Shown piece by piece: positions 55,001-64,000 of a stretch of 64,000 nt of DNA; position 1 is the first letter of the stretch; every line of letters begins with the position of its first letter. The position numbers were made by a program, and so were the translations under genes. The notes below the pieces were generated by a model. The model searched no databases, was not told where the DNA came from, and worked only from the letters and a program-made list of their open reading frames with translations. The stretch comes from Phaseolus vulgaris (Eukaryota; Streptophyta; Magnoliopsida; Fabales; Fabaceae), in NCBI RefSeq assembly GCF_000499845.2, contig NC_023756.2, forward strand, positions 34,432,763-34,496,762. The letters run 5' to 3'.

Positions 55001-55014
55001 CAAGCCCCCCAGTC
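55001..55014 (-). other. Tat-5 polypurine tract
   Basis: GACTGGGGGGCTTG on the minus strand at the LTR edge. Confidence 0.82.
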
Positions 55015-55360
55015 TTAAGCGAAGACTTGTCCAGCGAAAAGACTAGAAGAGTCACGTCAACACCGGTCTACGTGGCACTGACGCAAAATTCCAAGCGGTT
55101 GTACCTTCTGCTTCTCTGACGCTCCACCAAACCCCTCGCTCATCACTCGACACGTGGCTTCATCAACGGTTACCTTCAGTTACCGTTTGCGCTTCCCAAA
55201 CCCATTTCGAAAAAACTCTTAAACCCATTTTCACTCCACACTGTTCCATCACTTTTCTTCGTATTCACAAACGCTCTAACTTCCTCCTGCAAAAAACTCT
55301 CAGCGCTCTCCAACATTCTGAATCACCATCATCCTTCATCGTCTTCCTGATCATCAAAAG
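55015..55360 (+). other. 5' flank and untranslated exon of the Tat-5 antisense gene
   Basis: Aligns with 8341-8679. One CACGTG at 55151-55156. Non-coding; transcription start not identified. Confidence 0.5.
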
Positions 55361-55593
55361 GTACCTACTTTCCTTCTTCTGCTGGTTTTTCTTGCATTTT
55401 AACCGATTCGCATCATCCTGTAACTGCCTGGTGCATACGCTGTGGGTTGCTTTTTCCATTTCTCCTTCTACGTAACTTAGGGCTTCGTCAATCTTCGCAA
55501 CGAACCTTCGTTCGTTCGCTTTTCACCCTTCTCCCGCGATCGAGTCAGCCTCTGCGAACCCTGATCATTTTTCCTTTTCTTCTTCCTTTGCAG
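55361..55593 (+). other. Intron 1 of the Tat-5 antisense gene
   Basis: CAAAAG/GTACCT donor and TTCCTTTGCAG/C acceptor, 233 bp, ending 8 bases before the ATG at 55602. Confidence 0.77.
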
Positions 55594-55601
55594 CTTTGAG
55601 A

Positions 55602-58251
55602 ATGACCCGCTCAAAGATCACCCCGAATCCTCCTCCTTCATCGCGACACCCCTCTTCTCAAGCACTCATCCCACCGCGAGCACGCGGTGCTTCATCTTCC
55701 CAGGCTGAGAGGCCTGCACCTTCCCGCCCCAACCTGGCCCAGGCGACTCCACCTATCGCCGAAGGAGCCCCCGTTCCCCTGCCAGACTTCAAAAAACTCT
55801 ACCCCTGGGCCAACTCGACCCTGTTGAGGGAAACGTCTTCCGTGAACACTGCTGGAGCAGTCTTGCGATTGACTAAGGGGGATGAGCCTCACCAAACATT
55901 TCATAAGGAGCACGATGAAAAGATGATAGTGCTACCTTGCCCCCCCGATCTGCCCGTTTGTGTCGACGATAAGGTGAGCGCTGACGGGCCCTTCTGCTTC
56001 GTCTACACAACCTTATTCAAGAAGGTGAAGCTCAAGTTCCCTTTCACCCGTTTCGAAAGGGAGCTCCTTACCGAGCTCAACATCGCCGCCGCCCAGCTCC
56101 ATCCCAACAGCTGGGCGTTTGTGCGAGCGTTCCAAGTGATGTGCGACCATCTGGGGTTGCCCGCATCCGTAGACGTATTTCTATTTCTCTTCGAAGCCAA
56201 GCACCCAGGAGACCGCCTGTGGGTTAGCTTGAATGGGATTGCTGGGAGGTCAATCTTCGCCATCTTCCAGCAATCCTATAAAGACTGGAAAGGGAAGTTC
56301 GTCCAAGTGCGCCCTAACGACAAGGACGCCTCCTTACTCGACGGCTTCCCCTTGTACTGGGTGGACAAGGGGAAGAAAGAGTCCAAGAGCTGCTTCAGGA
56401 GACCCAGAAGTCCTGATAGCATGGGAGCGTTGGACAGAGATCTCTGCCTTTTCTGGAAAAGGGTGGCAGATGCCAACATCACTTTCCTTACCACCACCCT
56501 GATCTGCTTCGAATTCTACGAGGACCAACTCGAAATTCGAATAGGTTAGAACATTTAAACTGTTGTTTTAATACTGCTTCTGTTTAACTGTTTCTGGGCG
56601 TCTTGTGCGTTATGCGCAAGACTTTGGTTTTATTTTTCTGCACCGATCATCTGCTTTGCTGCATCCTGCCTTATGCACTTATTTTCTCTCTGAATTAACC
56701 CATGCATTTTCGCTCTATGCAGATAACATGTTGGGCAAGGGCATGCTCGTTGAATTGAGGGCGCTCGCCCGAACCCACGGGTTGGCGACGGGCTCTCAAA
56801 CAGTGCCAAATTCGGTGGTGGAGATCGCCGTCGCCCAGGGTCGATCGCCACCTAAGGGCCCAGCTCCCTCCGATGTCCAGCCCGCCGCCCAACATAAGAA
56901 GCTTGTTCTCAAAAGGCCTAAGAGGAAAGCTCCTCAAGTCATCCACGAGGAGGAAGAGGAGGACGACGAGGCCACTGAAGATGGCCTGGTCACGAAGAGG
57001 AAGAGGGTGGCACCTTCTTCACCACCTGCACCACCCCCTCTTCCCACGTCAACGCCACCATCCACGCCTGCCCCTCCTCCATCATCGCCACCCCCACAAG
57101 CTCCTGTTTCACCAGTCCAAGCGATCCCGCTGGCCACTGCGCCACCTGCGGTTGAGGCCCAAGAGCCAAACTTCATGGAGGACCCCCCAAGCGCCTCCAC
57201 GCCATATGTATCAGCTGGAGGGGGTCCCCCTTCAAATGCCTCAGCCGCAGAGGTTGCTCCAATCGGGGATGAGGTTGCTCATACCTCTCCGATTCTGATC
57301 ACTGAATCCCCGATGTCGTCACCACGCCGAGAAGTGCCTACTGAAGAACCAGCTAAGGAAGGTGGCGACGAAAACCCACAACAGGCCCACACAGTGCCTC
57401 TACAAGCAGCAAACCTCCCTCTTGAGGTCACGAGGATGTGGAAGCCTCTATCTGCTAAGCTGAAGACGATAGCAGAAGACATCCCTGCCATCATAACCAG
57501 AGCTGTGGAGAGCTCCACCAGGAGGCTCCAAGACGACCTCTTCACCCTCAAAACCGAGAATAGCACCATCAGGGTCGAGGTGGAGAAGTTGTCTGCCAAT
57601 CTGACACTCGCGGAGATTGAGCACTCCCGAGTAGAAGACGCGATGAGCACCGAGCTCAGGTTGGCGCGCAAGGAGCCCACTGATCTCCGCCATAAGGTGC
57701 AGCAACTGGCTCAAGAAAAAATTGAACTGGAGAGCAAGATTGTGCCTTATCGCGTCAAGGTGGTTGACCTGGAGGCTCTCATAAAAACTGACGCCGCCAG
57801 GGTGAAGAAATTGGAGAAAAGGTCAGCCGACCGAGAGACCCTCCTTGGGCAGGTGGAAAAGGCGAGGGATGACGCCATGGCTGAGCTCGACGAGGCCAAC
57901 AAGGAAAAAGGGAAACTTGCTGCCGAATTGGGACAAGCGCAAGCAGAATCCAAGAAGGTTGTTGAAGACCTTCTCCAGGCTCAAGAAACCAATGAACAAC
58001 TCAAGAAGCAAGTTGAAGAGCTGGAGCAGCAGAATAAGGAGCTGAAAGAACAAACTGAAGATCTCAAGAAACAGATTGAGGAACTTCAGAAGCAGATTGA
58101 AGAACTCAAGCTGAATTCTGTTCAAATTCTGGCCGCTGGATTCGAAGCTGCGCGGGAACAATTTGCCTGCTTGTTCCCCGACCTGGACCTCAGCATGGTG
58201 TCTCTTGATAACGAGGTAGTGGATGGAAAAGTGGTTCCCGCTGAAGACTAA
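55602..58251 (+). CDS. Tat-5 antisense gene: Transposase_28-like, coiled-coil protein (two coding exons)
   Basis: Best copy of the gene carried antisense to pol. Coding exons 55602-56544 and 56723-58251 join in phase (G/AT gives Asp) for about 823 residues without a stop. Approximate residues: YPWANSTLLRETSS 68-81, FPFTRFERELLTELNI 146-161, LHPNSWAFVRAFQ 166-178, SVDVFLFLFEAKHPG 188-202, LLDGFPLYWVDKGK 245-258, a basic patch (KKLVLKRPKRKAPQV) about 373-387 followed by an acidic run and TKRKRV, a proline-rich stretch about 410-450, a coiled coil about 550-780 with EELKKQIEEL repeats, and a C-terminus with FACLFPDLDLSMVS and VDGKVVP. The N-terminal block resembles the Pfam 'putative gypsy type transposon' family; despite that family's name I see no DDE transposase motif. 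Nuclear location is inferred from KRKRV. I chose 55602 because it is the first ATG after intron 1 and matches Tat-4. Confidence 0.85.
56545..56722 (+). other. Intron 2 of the Tat-5 antisense gene
   Basis: ATAG/GTTAGA donor, CTCTATGCAG/AT acceptor, 178 bp, phase 1. Removing it fuses two open exons in frame. Confidence 0.8.
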
Positions 58252-58303
58252 TCGATTCTCTCCATCTGCTACCTTCGTGCCTTTCCCTTGTATATAACTC
58301 TGT

Positions 58304-58309
58304 AATAAA
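58304..58309 (+). promoter_or_regulatory. Polyadenylation signal of the Tat-5 antisense gene
   Basis: AATAAA within CTGTAATAAACTC, 53 bases after the stop; conserved with Tat-4. Confidence 0.6.
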
Positions 58310-58859
58310 CTCGTATTTTCTTGTACACGTATTTTTGAGCTGATACTTTACTTAATGAAATTACTTTTGCATTTCTTCTTGTAACCTCCTCGTCTACCTT
58401 TAACTTTCCTTGCGTGATTTACGTCAAAGAAATAACTTAGTAATCTCATAGGCACGATCTTGTACTTAGCCGTTTCGAACCATCTCAACTTCGAATAATA
58501 ATCACATTTAACAACTCGTAAACTTAAGGCAATGAACCTTAGCGTAAAATGATACTTCAGGCAATGGACTTTAACTCAACCCCTGGCTTTATAACGTCGC
58601 TACACCCGATCTGCTTCATCAAAACGGGTCTTTGACTTCTCGCCATTGCTTGAACGTTTCCTGGTCGCCAGAGACTCTTGGCAACACCAGCTTCTTCCTG
58701 CCTTCACACCTTGGCCATTGCTCTTTCATCTGGGGGTAGAGGCGCCTTTCGGATCCTTCTCTACCTCCTTGTGCTTCAGAGCAAGAGACCGGGTGGCTAG
58801 GCGTTCTCTTCGAACCTACCTTAGCCACCCTCAGAACTTCTTCCACCCTCTACACCATA
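58310..58859. other. Non-coding spacer between the convergent Tat-5 genes
   Basis: Same spacer as 11576-12120 in Tat-4; includes the doubtful 75-codon minus-strand frame at 58619-58846. Confidence 0.5.
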
Positions 58860-59270
58860 CCTGAACTCGTTCGAGACGAGAAGGATTTTATCTTGCCTGA
58901 ACTCGCTCATAGGCGAGAAGGTCTTTAACTCGCTTGAACTCGCTCATAGGCGAGAACGTCTTTTACTCGCCTGAACTCGCTCATAGGCGAGAAGGTCTTT
59001 AAATCGTGCCTCTACATTGCCCCAGGGGTTACATCTCCTCCCCCCCCAGAAACACTGAGGACTTTTCACTGTTGCCTCTACACTGCCCCAGGGGTTACAT
59101 CTTCTCGCCCCAAGAAACACCGAGGACTTTTACTGGTGCCTCTACATTGCCCCAGGGGTTACATCTTCTCGCCCCCAGAAACACTGAGGACTTTTACTGG
59201 TGCCTCTACATTGCCCCAGGGGTTACATCTTCTCGCCCCCAGAAACACTGAGGACTTTTACTCTTTCTCG
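58860..59270. repeat. Tat-5 minisatellites
   Basis: First about four 37-bp units (CTGAACTCGCTCATAGGCGA), then four units of 57-60 bp (TGCCTCTACATTGCCCCAGG ... AACACTGAGGACTTTTACTG) up to 59262. Copy numbers differ from Tat-4. Confidence 0.88.
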
Positions 59271-59559
59271 CCTACACTCGCTCGACGGCGAGGAGGTCTT
59301 TAACCTGCCTCGGAACGCGCGCGGGCGTTGAGGTCTTTTAACTGGTGCCTCCGATCGCCGAAAGACGATGAGGACTTTAGCTTTAACTGGTGCCTCCAAT
59401 CGCCGAAAGACGATGAGGACTTAAAACTTTTTTAGAAAGCATGCAATATATCTTTACTTGCCTTAAATCACGTATAAGTGACAAGGTCTTTCTTCAAAAC
59501 TTTTTGGAAAACAGCAAGCATGCAATCTGAAAACGCCTTATACTTCGAAAACTCTTCTT

Positions 59560-59610
59560 TTATTGGGTGGCCTCATTAAAAACCCTCCTTAGGGAAAAAA
59601 GAGTGCCCCC
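59560..59610 (-). promoter_or_regulatory. Conserved post-pol element of Tat-5
   Basis: Same CCCTAAGGAGGGTTTTTAATG hairpin layout as Tat-4, about 65-115 bases after the pol stop. Confidence 0.55.
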
Positions 59611-59674
59611 TTCAAACTGTTTTATCAGAGACATTGTAATATAACTTTTGTGTTTGTCTTTACTTACAAAGCTC

Positions 59675-62600
59675 TTAATTATAGTACAACTTCAGGTGCG
59701 TGGCATTCCAGGTGCGAGGAATCGCCCCTCCTTCCAGCATCTCTAAGCGGTAGGCGCCGTTCCCGAGCGCCTCGGTTATTCTGAACGGTCCAGTCCACTT
59801 GGGTGACAGCTTATTCTCCATCTCGTACTGGTGGGCTTTTCTCATCACCAGGTCGCCTTCTCTAAATTGCCTTGGCATCACCTTCGAGTTGTACCTTCGT
59901 TCAATCCTTCTCTTCACCGCCTCAGCTTTCAGTCTCGCCTCCTCCCTGACCTCATCCAGTAGATCCAGGTTCAGCCTTCTCTCTTCGTTCGAGTCTTCCT
60001 CTACGAAGTTCTGGAATCTCGGCGAACTTTCCTGGATCTCCACTGGAATCATTGCATCACACTCGTAGACCAAGCTGAACGGGGTCTCGTGGGTTCCTGA
60101 CTGTTCGGTGGTGTGGTACGCCCAGACTATACGGGGTACCTCCTCAGCCCAGCTTCCCTTGGCTTTCTCGAGCCTCCTCTTCAATCCTCTCAGCAACACC
60201 CGATTGGCTGACTCCACCTGGCCATTCGTCTGAGGGTGCTCGACGGATGCAAACACTTGTTGAATTCCCACCCCTTCGCAAAGCTTCTTCAACAGGTGAC
60301 TTGCAAACTGAGTCCCATTGTCCGACACCAAGCGCTTAGGCACTCCAAACCGGCACACGATGTTCTTCCACACGAAACCTTCGATCTTGTGTGCGGTGAT
60401 CTGGGCCACTGGTTCTGCTTCGATCCACTTGGTGAAATATTCAATCGCCACCACCAAGTACTTCATCTGCCTGATCGCCAGCGGAAAAGGTCCCAAGATG
60501 TCGATTCCCCAGGTATGAAACGGCCAAGGGCTGTAGATCGACTTCAACTCCTCAGGAGGCGCCTTGTGCCAATCGGCGTGCTGTTGGCATTGCTTGCAAC
60601 ATTGGGCATACTTCTTGCAGTCTTCTCTCATCGATGGCCAGTAGTAACCTGCACGGAGAGTCCTCGCAGCCAGAGCTCGACCCCCGACGTGGCTTCCGCA
60701 TATACCTTCGTGGAGCTCCGCCATGATTCTCGTGCACTTCTCGCCATGTATACATTCCAGGAGCGGGTGAGTGAACCCAAACCTATACAGATCGCCATCA
60801 ATCAGGGTGTACTTGCTAGAATTCTTCTTTACCTTCCTAGCCTCAGTCGGATCCAGTGGGAGAAGGCCATCTGCCAGGCACCGCTTGTACTGTGTTATCC
60901 AAGTGTCTGGCTCATGGGTAGCGCAGACCTGCATCACGTTCACCTTCCCTCCCCGACATGCTCTAATTCTCGGCGATCTCAGAGTTTCTTGCGTCAGGGA
61001 CTTATGGCTTCTCGCTGCTTTCTCCGTCGACTTGCTTATCTGAAAGACCAGGTGATCTGCCACAAATGCTCTCGGCGTCTTCAAAGTTTCTTGAATCACC
61101 GTCCTCTGCCTACCCCCCTTGCCTGAACTGGCGAGCTTAGCTAGCAAGTCAGCTCGGGCATTCTGCTCTCTGGGCACATGCACTACTTCAAAGGAGGCAA
61201 AGGAACTCTTCAACTCCTGCACATATTCCAGATAGGCCGCCATTTGTGGATCCTTAGCCTGGAACTCGCCTCTTACTTCCCCTGTGACTAGCAGCGAGTC
61301 ACTCTTAGCCATCAGCACCCTAGCTCCCATCTCCTTGGCCAGCAAAATTCCGACGATCAGCGCCTCATACTCTGCTTGATTGTTACTGGCTTTGAAGGAA
61401 AATCTCAAAGATTGCTCGATCAGCACGCCATTGGGCCCTTCTAAAATGACTCCAGCACCGCTACCCTGCTGGTTCGACGATCCATCCACCGAGAGTACCC
61501 AACGGAAGTCGTCCCCTTCAACTCGCGTCGCCTCAGATGAGAGCTCAACTACGAAATCTGCAAAGATTTGCCCCTTGATCGGGCCTCGAGGCTCATATTT
61601 AATATCGAACTCTGACAGCTCCACTGCCCATTTCACCATCCTTCCCGCAACGTCGGGCTTCTTCAAAACTTTCTGGATGGGCAGGTCAGTCATCACCAGT
61701 ATGGTGAAGCTATGGAAATAGTGGCGTAACCTCCTCGCCGAAAACACCACAGCCAGCGCAGCCTTCTCCAGGGCCTGATATCTCGTTTCGGGGCCCTGCA
61801 ACACCTTACTAACAAAATAAATAGGCTTCTGTGTCTGATCTTGGTCTTGGGCGAGCACCGCACTCACCGCCCTCTCAGTTACAGCAAAATACAACCTGAG
61901 AGGGATCCCCACCAGCGGCTTGCACAAAACCGGCGGGCTCGCCAGATACTCCTTCAGCTTGACGAAGGCTTCCTCGCACTCCTTCGTCCAGGCAAACTTG
62001 TTATTGCGCCTCAAGCACTGAAAATAGGGATGTCCCTTCTCTCCACTAGCTGACACGAAGCGAGACAGGGCTGCCATCCGACCTGTTAGCTGTTGAACCT
62101 CCTTCACTGTAGTTGGGCTCCTCATCGCCAAGATGGCGGCACACTTATCGGGGTTTGCCTCTATGCCTCTTTCAGTCAAGAGGAAACCCAAAAACTTCCC
62201 AGCTTCCACGCCGAAAATGCATTTCTCTGGATTCAGCTTCAATCTGAACTTGGCGATCGTTGTGAACAATTCCTCCAAGTCGGCAACGTGCTTGCTCTTT
62301 TCTGGCGAGGTCACGACCATGTCATCGACGTATGCTTGCACGTTCCTTCCCAGCATCGGTGCAAGTACTCGATCCATCAGCCTCTGGTACGTGGCCCCCG
62401 CGTTCTTCAGCCCAAACGGCATCACCTTATAGCAATAACACGACCTCTCCGTCATGAAGGCTGTCTTCTCTTCATCCATGGGATGCATCTTAATCTGATT
62501 GTACCCCGAGAAGGCATCCAGGAAGCTCAGCAACTTACACCCTGCAGCACTATCTACCAGGGCGTCTATGCTTGGTAAAGGATATGAATCCTTCGGGCAA

Positions 62601-64000
62601 GCTTTGTTCAAGTCGGTGAAATTGACGCACATGCGCCATTTCCCGTTACTTTTCTTCACCAGCATGACATTTGCCAACCATTCAGGATACTGAACTTCCC
62701 TGATGTGGCCTGCAGCGAGGAGTTTCTGTGTTTCGTCCCTGATCGCCTGCCTCCTCTCTTCGTTGAACTTTCTTCTTCTTTGCCGTACTGGTCTTACCAA
62801 GCTGTCCATTGCCAGATGATGGCACAGGAAGTCGGGATCGATCCCGGGCATGTCCGAAGCGGACCATGCAAATGCGTCCAGATGCCGCTCAATCACCTTG
62901 GCGATCTGGTCCTGGAGCTCAACCTCCAGGGATCTTCCTAGCTTGAAGATCTTTCCCCCGATCTCTCTCTCGAGCCACTGCTCGACAGGTTTTGGCCTGG
63001 ATTCTCTGGCGATCACCGCCCTGGCGATTTCCTGCTCTCTCGCTTCCTCAGGGCGATTCCGCACCTCTTCCTTCTCCAGACCAGCGTTCCCCTCCCCCAG
63101 CTCAGCGTCCACCATCTCCACGTCCCTTCCGGCGGTCTCTTCTGTTACCGTCGATCTGGGCTTCACACCGGGAGGTGGGGTGGTTGTTACATAACTCACT
63201 GATCTCTTGTTTTTCAGGCTATTCTCATAGCACTTTTTTGCTTCTTTCTGATCAGACTTGATCGTGATCACCACCCCCTCCATAGACGGCAACTTCACCT
63301 TCATGTGCCGAGTCGACGGTATAGCGCCTATCCTGTTAAGCGTGGGCCTTCCCAACAGGATGTTGTATGCTGAAGGAGCGTTTACAATGAGGTACTTGAT
63401 TTTCTCCGTCCTCGAACCAGCCTCATCTGCAAACGTGGTTCTCAACACAATGTACCCCCTGACCTCCACCTGGTCACCAGCGAACCCATACAGGCACCCT
63501 CCATAGGGCCTTAGCTGGTCAAGGGGCAACTCCAGCTGCGTGAAAGTCGGCCAGAACATCACGTCTGCCGAGCTTCCCTGGTCCACCAGAACTCTGTGGA
63601 CCTTCCTTCCCGCCGTAATCAACGAAATGACTATGGGATCGTTGTCATGGGGCACAACGTCCCGAAGATCCTGCTTGGTGAACGTAATGTCCACCTCCGG
63701 CGAGTGATCTTCAAACATATCCACTGTCATCACCGACCGCGCGTACTTCTTCCTCTGCGATGCGGTGCATCCACCACCTGAGAAGCCTCCTGCAATGGTG
63801 TGGATTTCCCCGTGGATAGGCATCTCGTGTTGCTGGGCTTCTCCACCCGCTGGCTGGGAACTCGACGCTCCCCCCGTCCTCCTGTCCAGCAGATAGTCAT
63901 TTAGGAACCCGCTCTTAACCAGATCATCGAGCTGATACCCTAAGGACAAACACGAGTCCAAAGTGTGGCCAAAGCCCTGGTGAAACTCACACCAGGCGTC
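59675..64000 (-). CDS. Tat-5 gag-pol, 3' two thirds, fully open (continues past the window)
   Basis: Open for more than 1,440 codons from the zinc-finger-like CEFHQGFGHT at the window edge to the stop at 59675. Order: protease DQGSSADVMFW (about 63570), linker with REIGGKIFKLGRSL, RT (KWRMCV, FLDAFSGYNQI, CYCYKVMPFGL, AYVDDMVV near 62320), RNase H (KPIYFVSKVLQGPETRYQAL), archaeal-type RNase H (SVDGSSNQQGSGAG, NNQAEYEAL, AKSDSLLV, NARADLLAKL), then integrase with HHCC finger (about 60720-60590), WGIDILGPF, VSDNGTQF and GQVESANR, and a C-terminal GPFRITEALGNGAYRLE block. All three integrase acidic residues and the RT YVDD are present. One departure: RT reads CVNFTDLN where other copies read CVDFTDLN. 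Not known to be active; gag is outside the window. Confidence 0.95.
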   Translation of the reverse strand, partial: DAWCEFHQGFGHTLDSCLSLGYQLDDLVKSGFLNDYLLDRRTGGASSSQPAGGEAQQHEMPIHGEIHTIAGGFSGGGCTASQRKKYARSVMTVDMFEDHSPEVDITFTKQDLRDVVPHDNDPIVISLITAGRKVHRVLVDQGSSADVMFWPTFTQLELPLDQLRPYGGCLYGFAGDQVEVRGYIVLRTTFADEAGSRTEKIKYLIVNAPSAYNILLGRPTLNRIGAIPSTRHMKVKLPSMEGVVITIKSDQKEAKKCYENSLKNKRSVSYVTTTPPPGVKPRSTVTEETAGRDVEMVDAELGEGNAGLEKEEVRNRPEEAREQEIARAVIARESRPKPVEQWLEREIGGKIFKLGRSLEVELQDQIAKVIERHLDAFAWSASDMPGIDPDFLCHHLAMDSLVRPVRQRRRKFNEERRQAIRDETQKLLAAGHIREVQYPEWLANVMLVKKSNGKWRMCVNFTDLNKACPKDSYPLPSIDALVDSAAGCKLLSFLDAFSGYNQIKMHPMDEEKTAFMTERSCYCYKVMPFGLKNAGATYQRLMDRVLAPMLGRNVQAYVDDMVVTSPEKSKHVADLEELFTTIAKFRLKLNPEKCIFGVEAGKFLGFLLTERGIEANPDKCAAILAMRSPTTVKEVQQLTGRMAALSRFVSASGEKGHPYFQCLRRNNKFAWTKECEEAFVKLKEYLASPPVLCKPLVGIPLRLYFAVTERAVSAVLAQDQDQTQKPIYFVSKVLQGPETRYQALEKAALAVVFSARRLRHYFHSFTILVMTDLPIQKVLKKPDVAGRMVKWAVELSEFDIKYEPRGPIKGQIFADFVVELSSEATRVEGDDFRWVLSVDGSSNQQGSGAGVILEGPNGVLIEQSLRFSFKASNNQAEYEALIVGILLAKEMGARVLMAKSDSLLVTGEVRGEFQAKDPQMAAYLEYVQELKSSFASFEVVHVPREQNARADLLAKLASSGKGGRQRTVIQETLKTPRAFVADHLVFQISKSTEKAARSHKSLTQETLRSPRIRACRGGKVNVMQVCATHEPDTWITQYKRCLADGLLPLDPTEARKVKKNSSKYTLIDGDLYRFGFTHPLLECIHGEKCTRIMAELHEGICGSHVGGRALAARTLRAGYYWPSMREDCKKYAQCCKQCQQHADWHKAPPEELKSIYSPWPFHTWGIDILGPFPLAIRQMKYLVVAIEYFTKWIEAEPVAQITAHKIEGFVWKNIVCRFGVPKRLVSDNGTQFASHLLKKLCEGVGIQQVFASVEHPQTNGQVESANRVLLRGLKRRLEKAKGSWAEEVPRIVWAYHTTEQSGTHETPFSLVYECDAMIPVEIQESSPRFQNFVEEDSNEERRLNLDLLDEVREEARLKAEAVKRRIERRYNSKVMPRQFREGDLVMRKAHQYEMENKLSPKWTGPFRITEALGNGAYRLEMLEGGAIPRTWNATHLKLYYN

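Larger units (their letters stand above)
54204..64000 (-). mobile_element. Tat-5 retrotransposon (5' end beyond the window)
   Basis: Same family and layout as Tat-4: 3' LTR 54204-55000, PPT 55001-55014, antisense gene 55015-58309 on +, minisatellites 58860-59270, post-pol element 59560-59610, gag-pol 59675 to the edge. The visible pol frame and the antisense gene are open. Inserted in the CRM-2 leader; the left flank is GATTT. Confidence 0.93.

Noticed and set aside
55602..56544. Calling the antisense product a transposase
   Set aside because: The matching Pfam family carries that word in its short name, but I see no DDE or other nuclease motif. I describe it only as Transposase_28-like.

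Overview
This window is plant heterochromatin made almost entirely of LTR retrotransposons. I found no host protein gene, tRNA, rRNA or CRISPR array. A plant nuclear genome is indicated by Ty3/gypsy polyproteins of two plant lineages, Ty1/copia-type LTRs, GT-AG introns and AT-rich spacers. A eudicot, perhaps a legume, is my impression from family resemblance only. The CRM-like chromovirus and deep nesting suggest (peri)centromeric DNA.

Five elements belong to the Tat lineage of Ty3/gypsy. They carry gag, a DxGSSAD protease, reverse transcriptase (RT), RNase H, a second archaeal-type RNase H (aRNH) and integrase. I call them Tat-1 (+, 1-3172, 25440-26866, 27816-31139 and 32743-33408), Tat-2 (+, 33409-34678 and 42255-about 49015), Tat-3 (-, 3746-25352), Tat-4 (-, 7441-19668, nested in Tat-3) and Tat-5 (-, 54204 to beyond the right edge). 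Tat-1 and Tat-2 are one family, Tat-4 and Tat-5 a second, and Tat-3 a third. A CRM-like element with two LTRs (CRM-1, -, 34679-42254) sits in the RT of Tat-2. A solo LTR of a related family (3173-3745 and 25353-25434) sits in the aRNH of Tat-1 and was itself split by Tat-3. A decayed relative, CRM-2, covers about 51541-54203. Solo or partial LTRs lie at 26867-27815 (Tat type), 31140-32742 and about 49016-50509 (both copia type). The left third is four levels deep: Tat-1, then the CRM-like solo LTR, then Tat-3, then Tat-4.

The most interesting system is a second gene carried by every Tat element. It lies between pol and the 3' LTR and is antisense to gag-pol. It has an untranslated first exon, a 223-233 bp intron just before the start codon, an exon for a domain resembling the Pfam 'putative gypsy type transposon' family (Transposase_28), a second intron, and an exon for a basic/acidic, proline-rich, coiled-coil protein with a conserved C-terminal signature. 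In Tat-4 and Tat-5 an AATAAA follows the stop by about 55 bases. Antisense genes at this place are known in Tat-lineage elements such as Grande and Retand. The two-intron structure conserved over three families is read here from the sequence. Gag-pol and this antisense gene converge tail to tail on a gap filled with family-specific minisatellites and a conserved hairpin/TTTTTAAYGAGG element.

Tat LTRs carry CACGTG boxes just upstream of their TATA box: two in the Tat-4/Tat-5 family and four in Tat-3. Tat-5 (as far as visible) and Tat-4 (one stop in pol, one stop and one lost splice site in the antisense gene) are the youngest and least damaged. Tat-1, Tat-2, Tat-3 and CRM-2 are pseudogenised.
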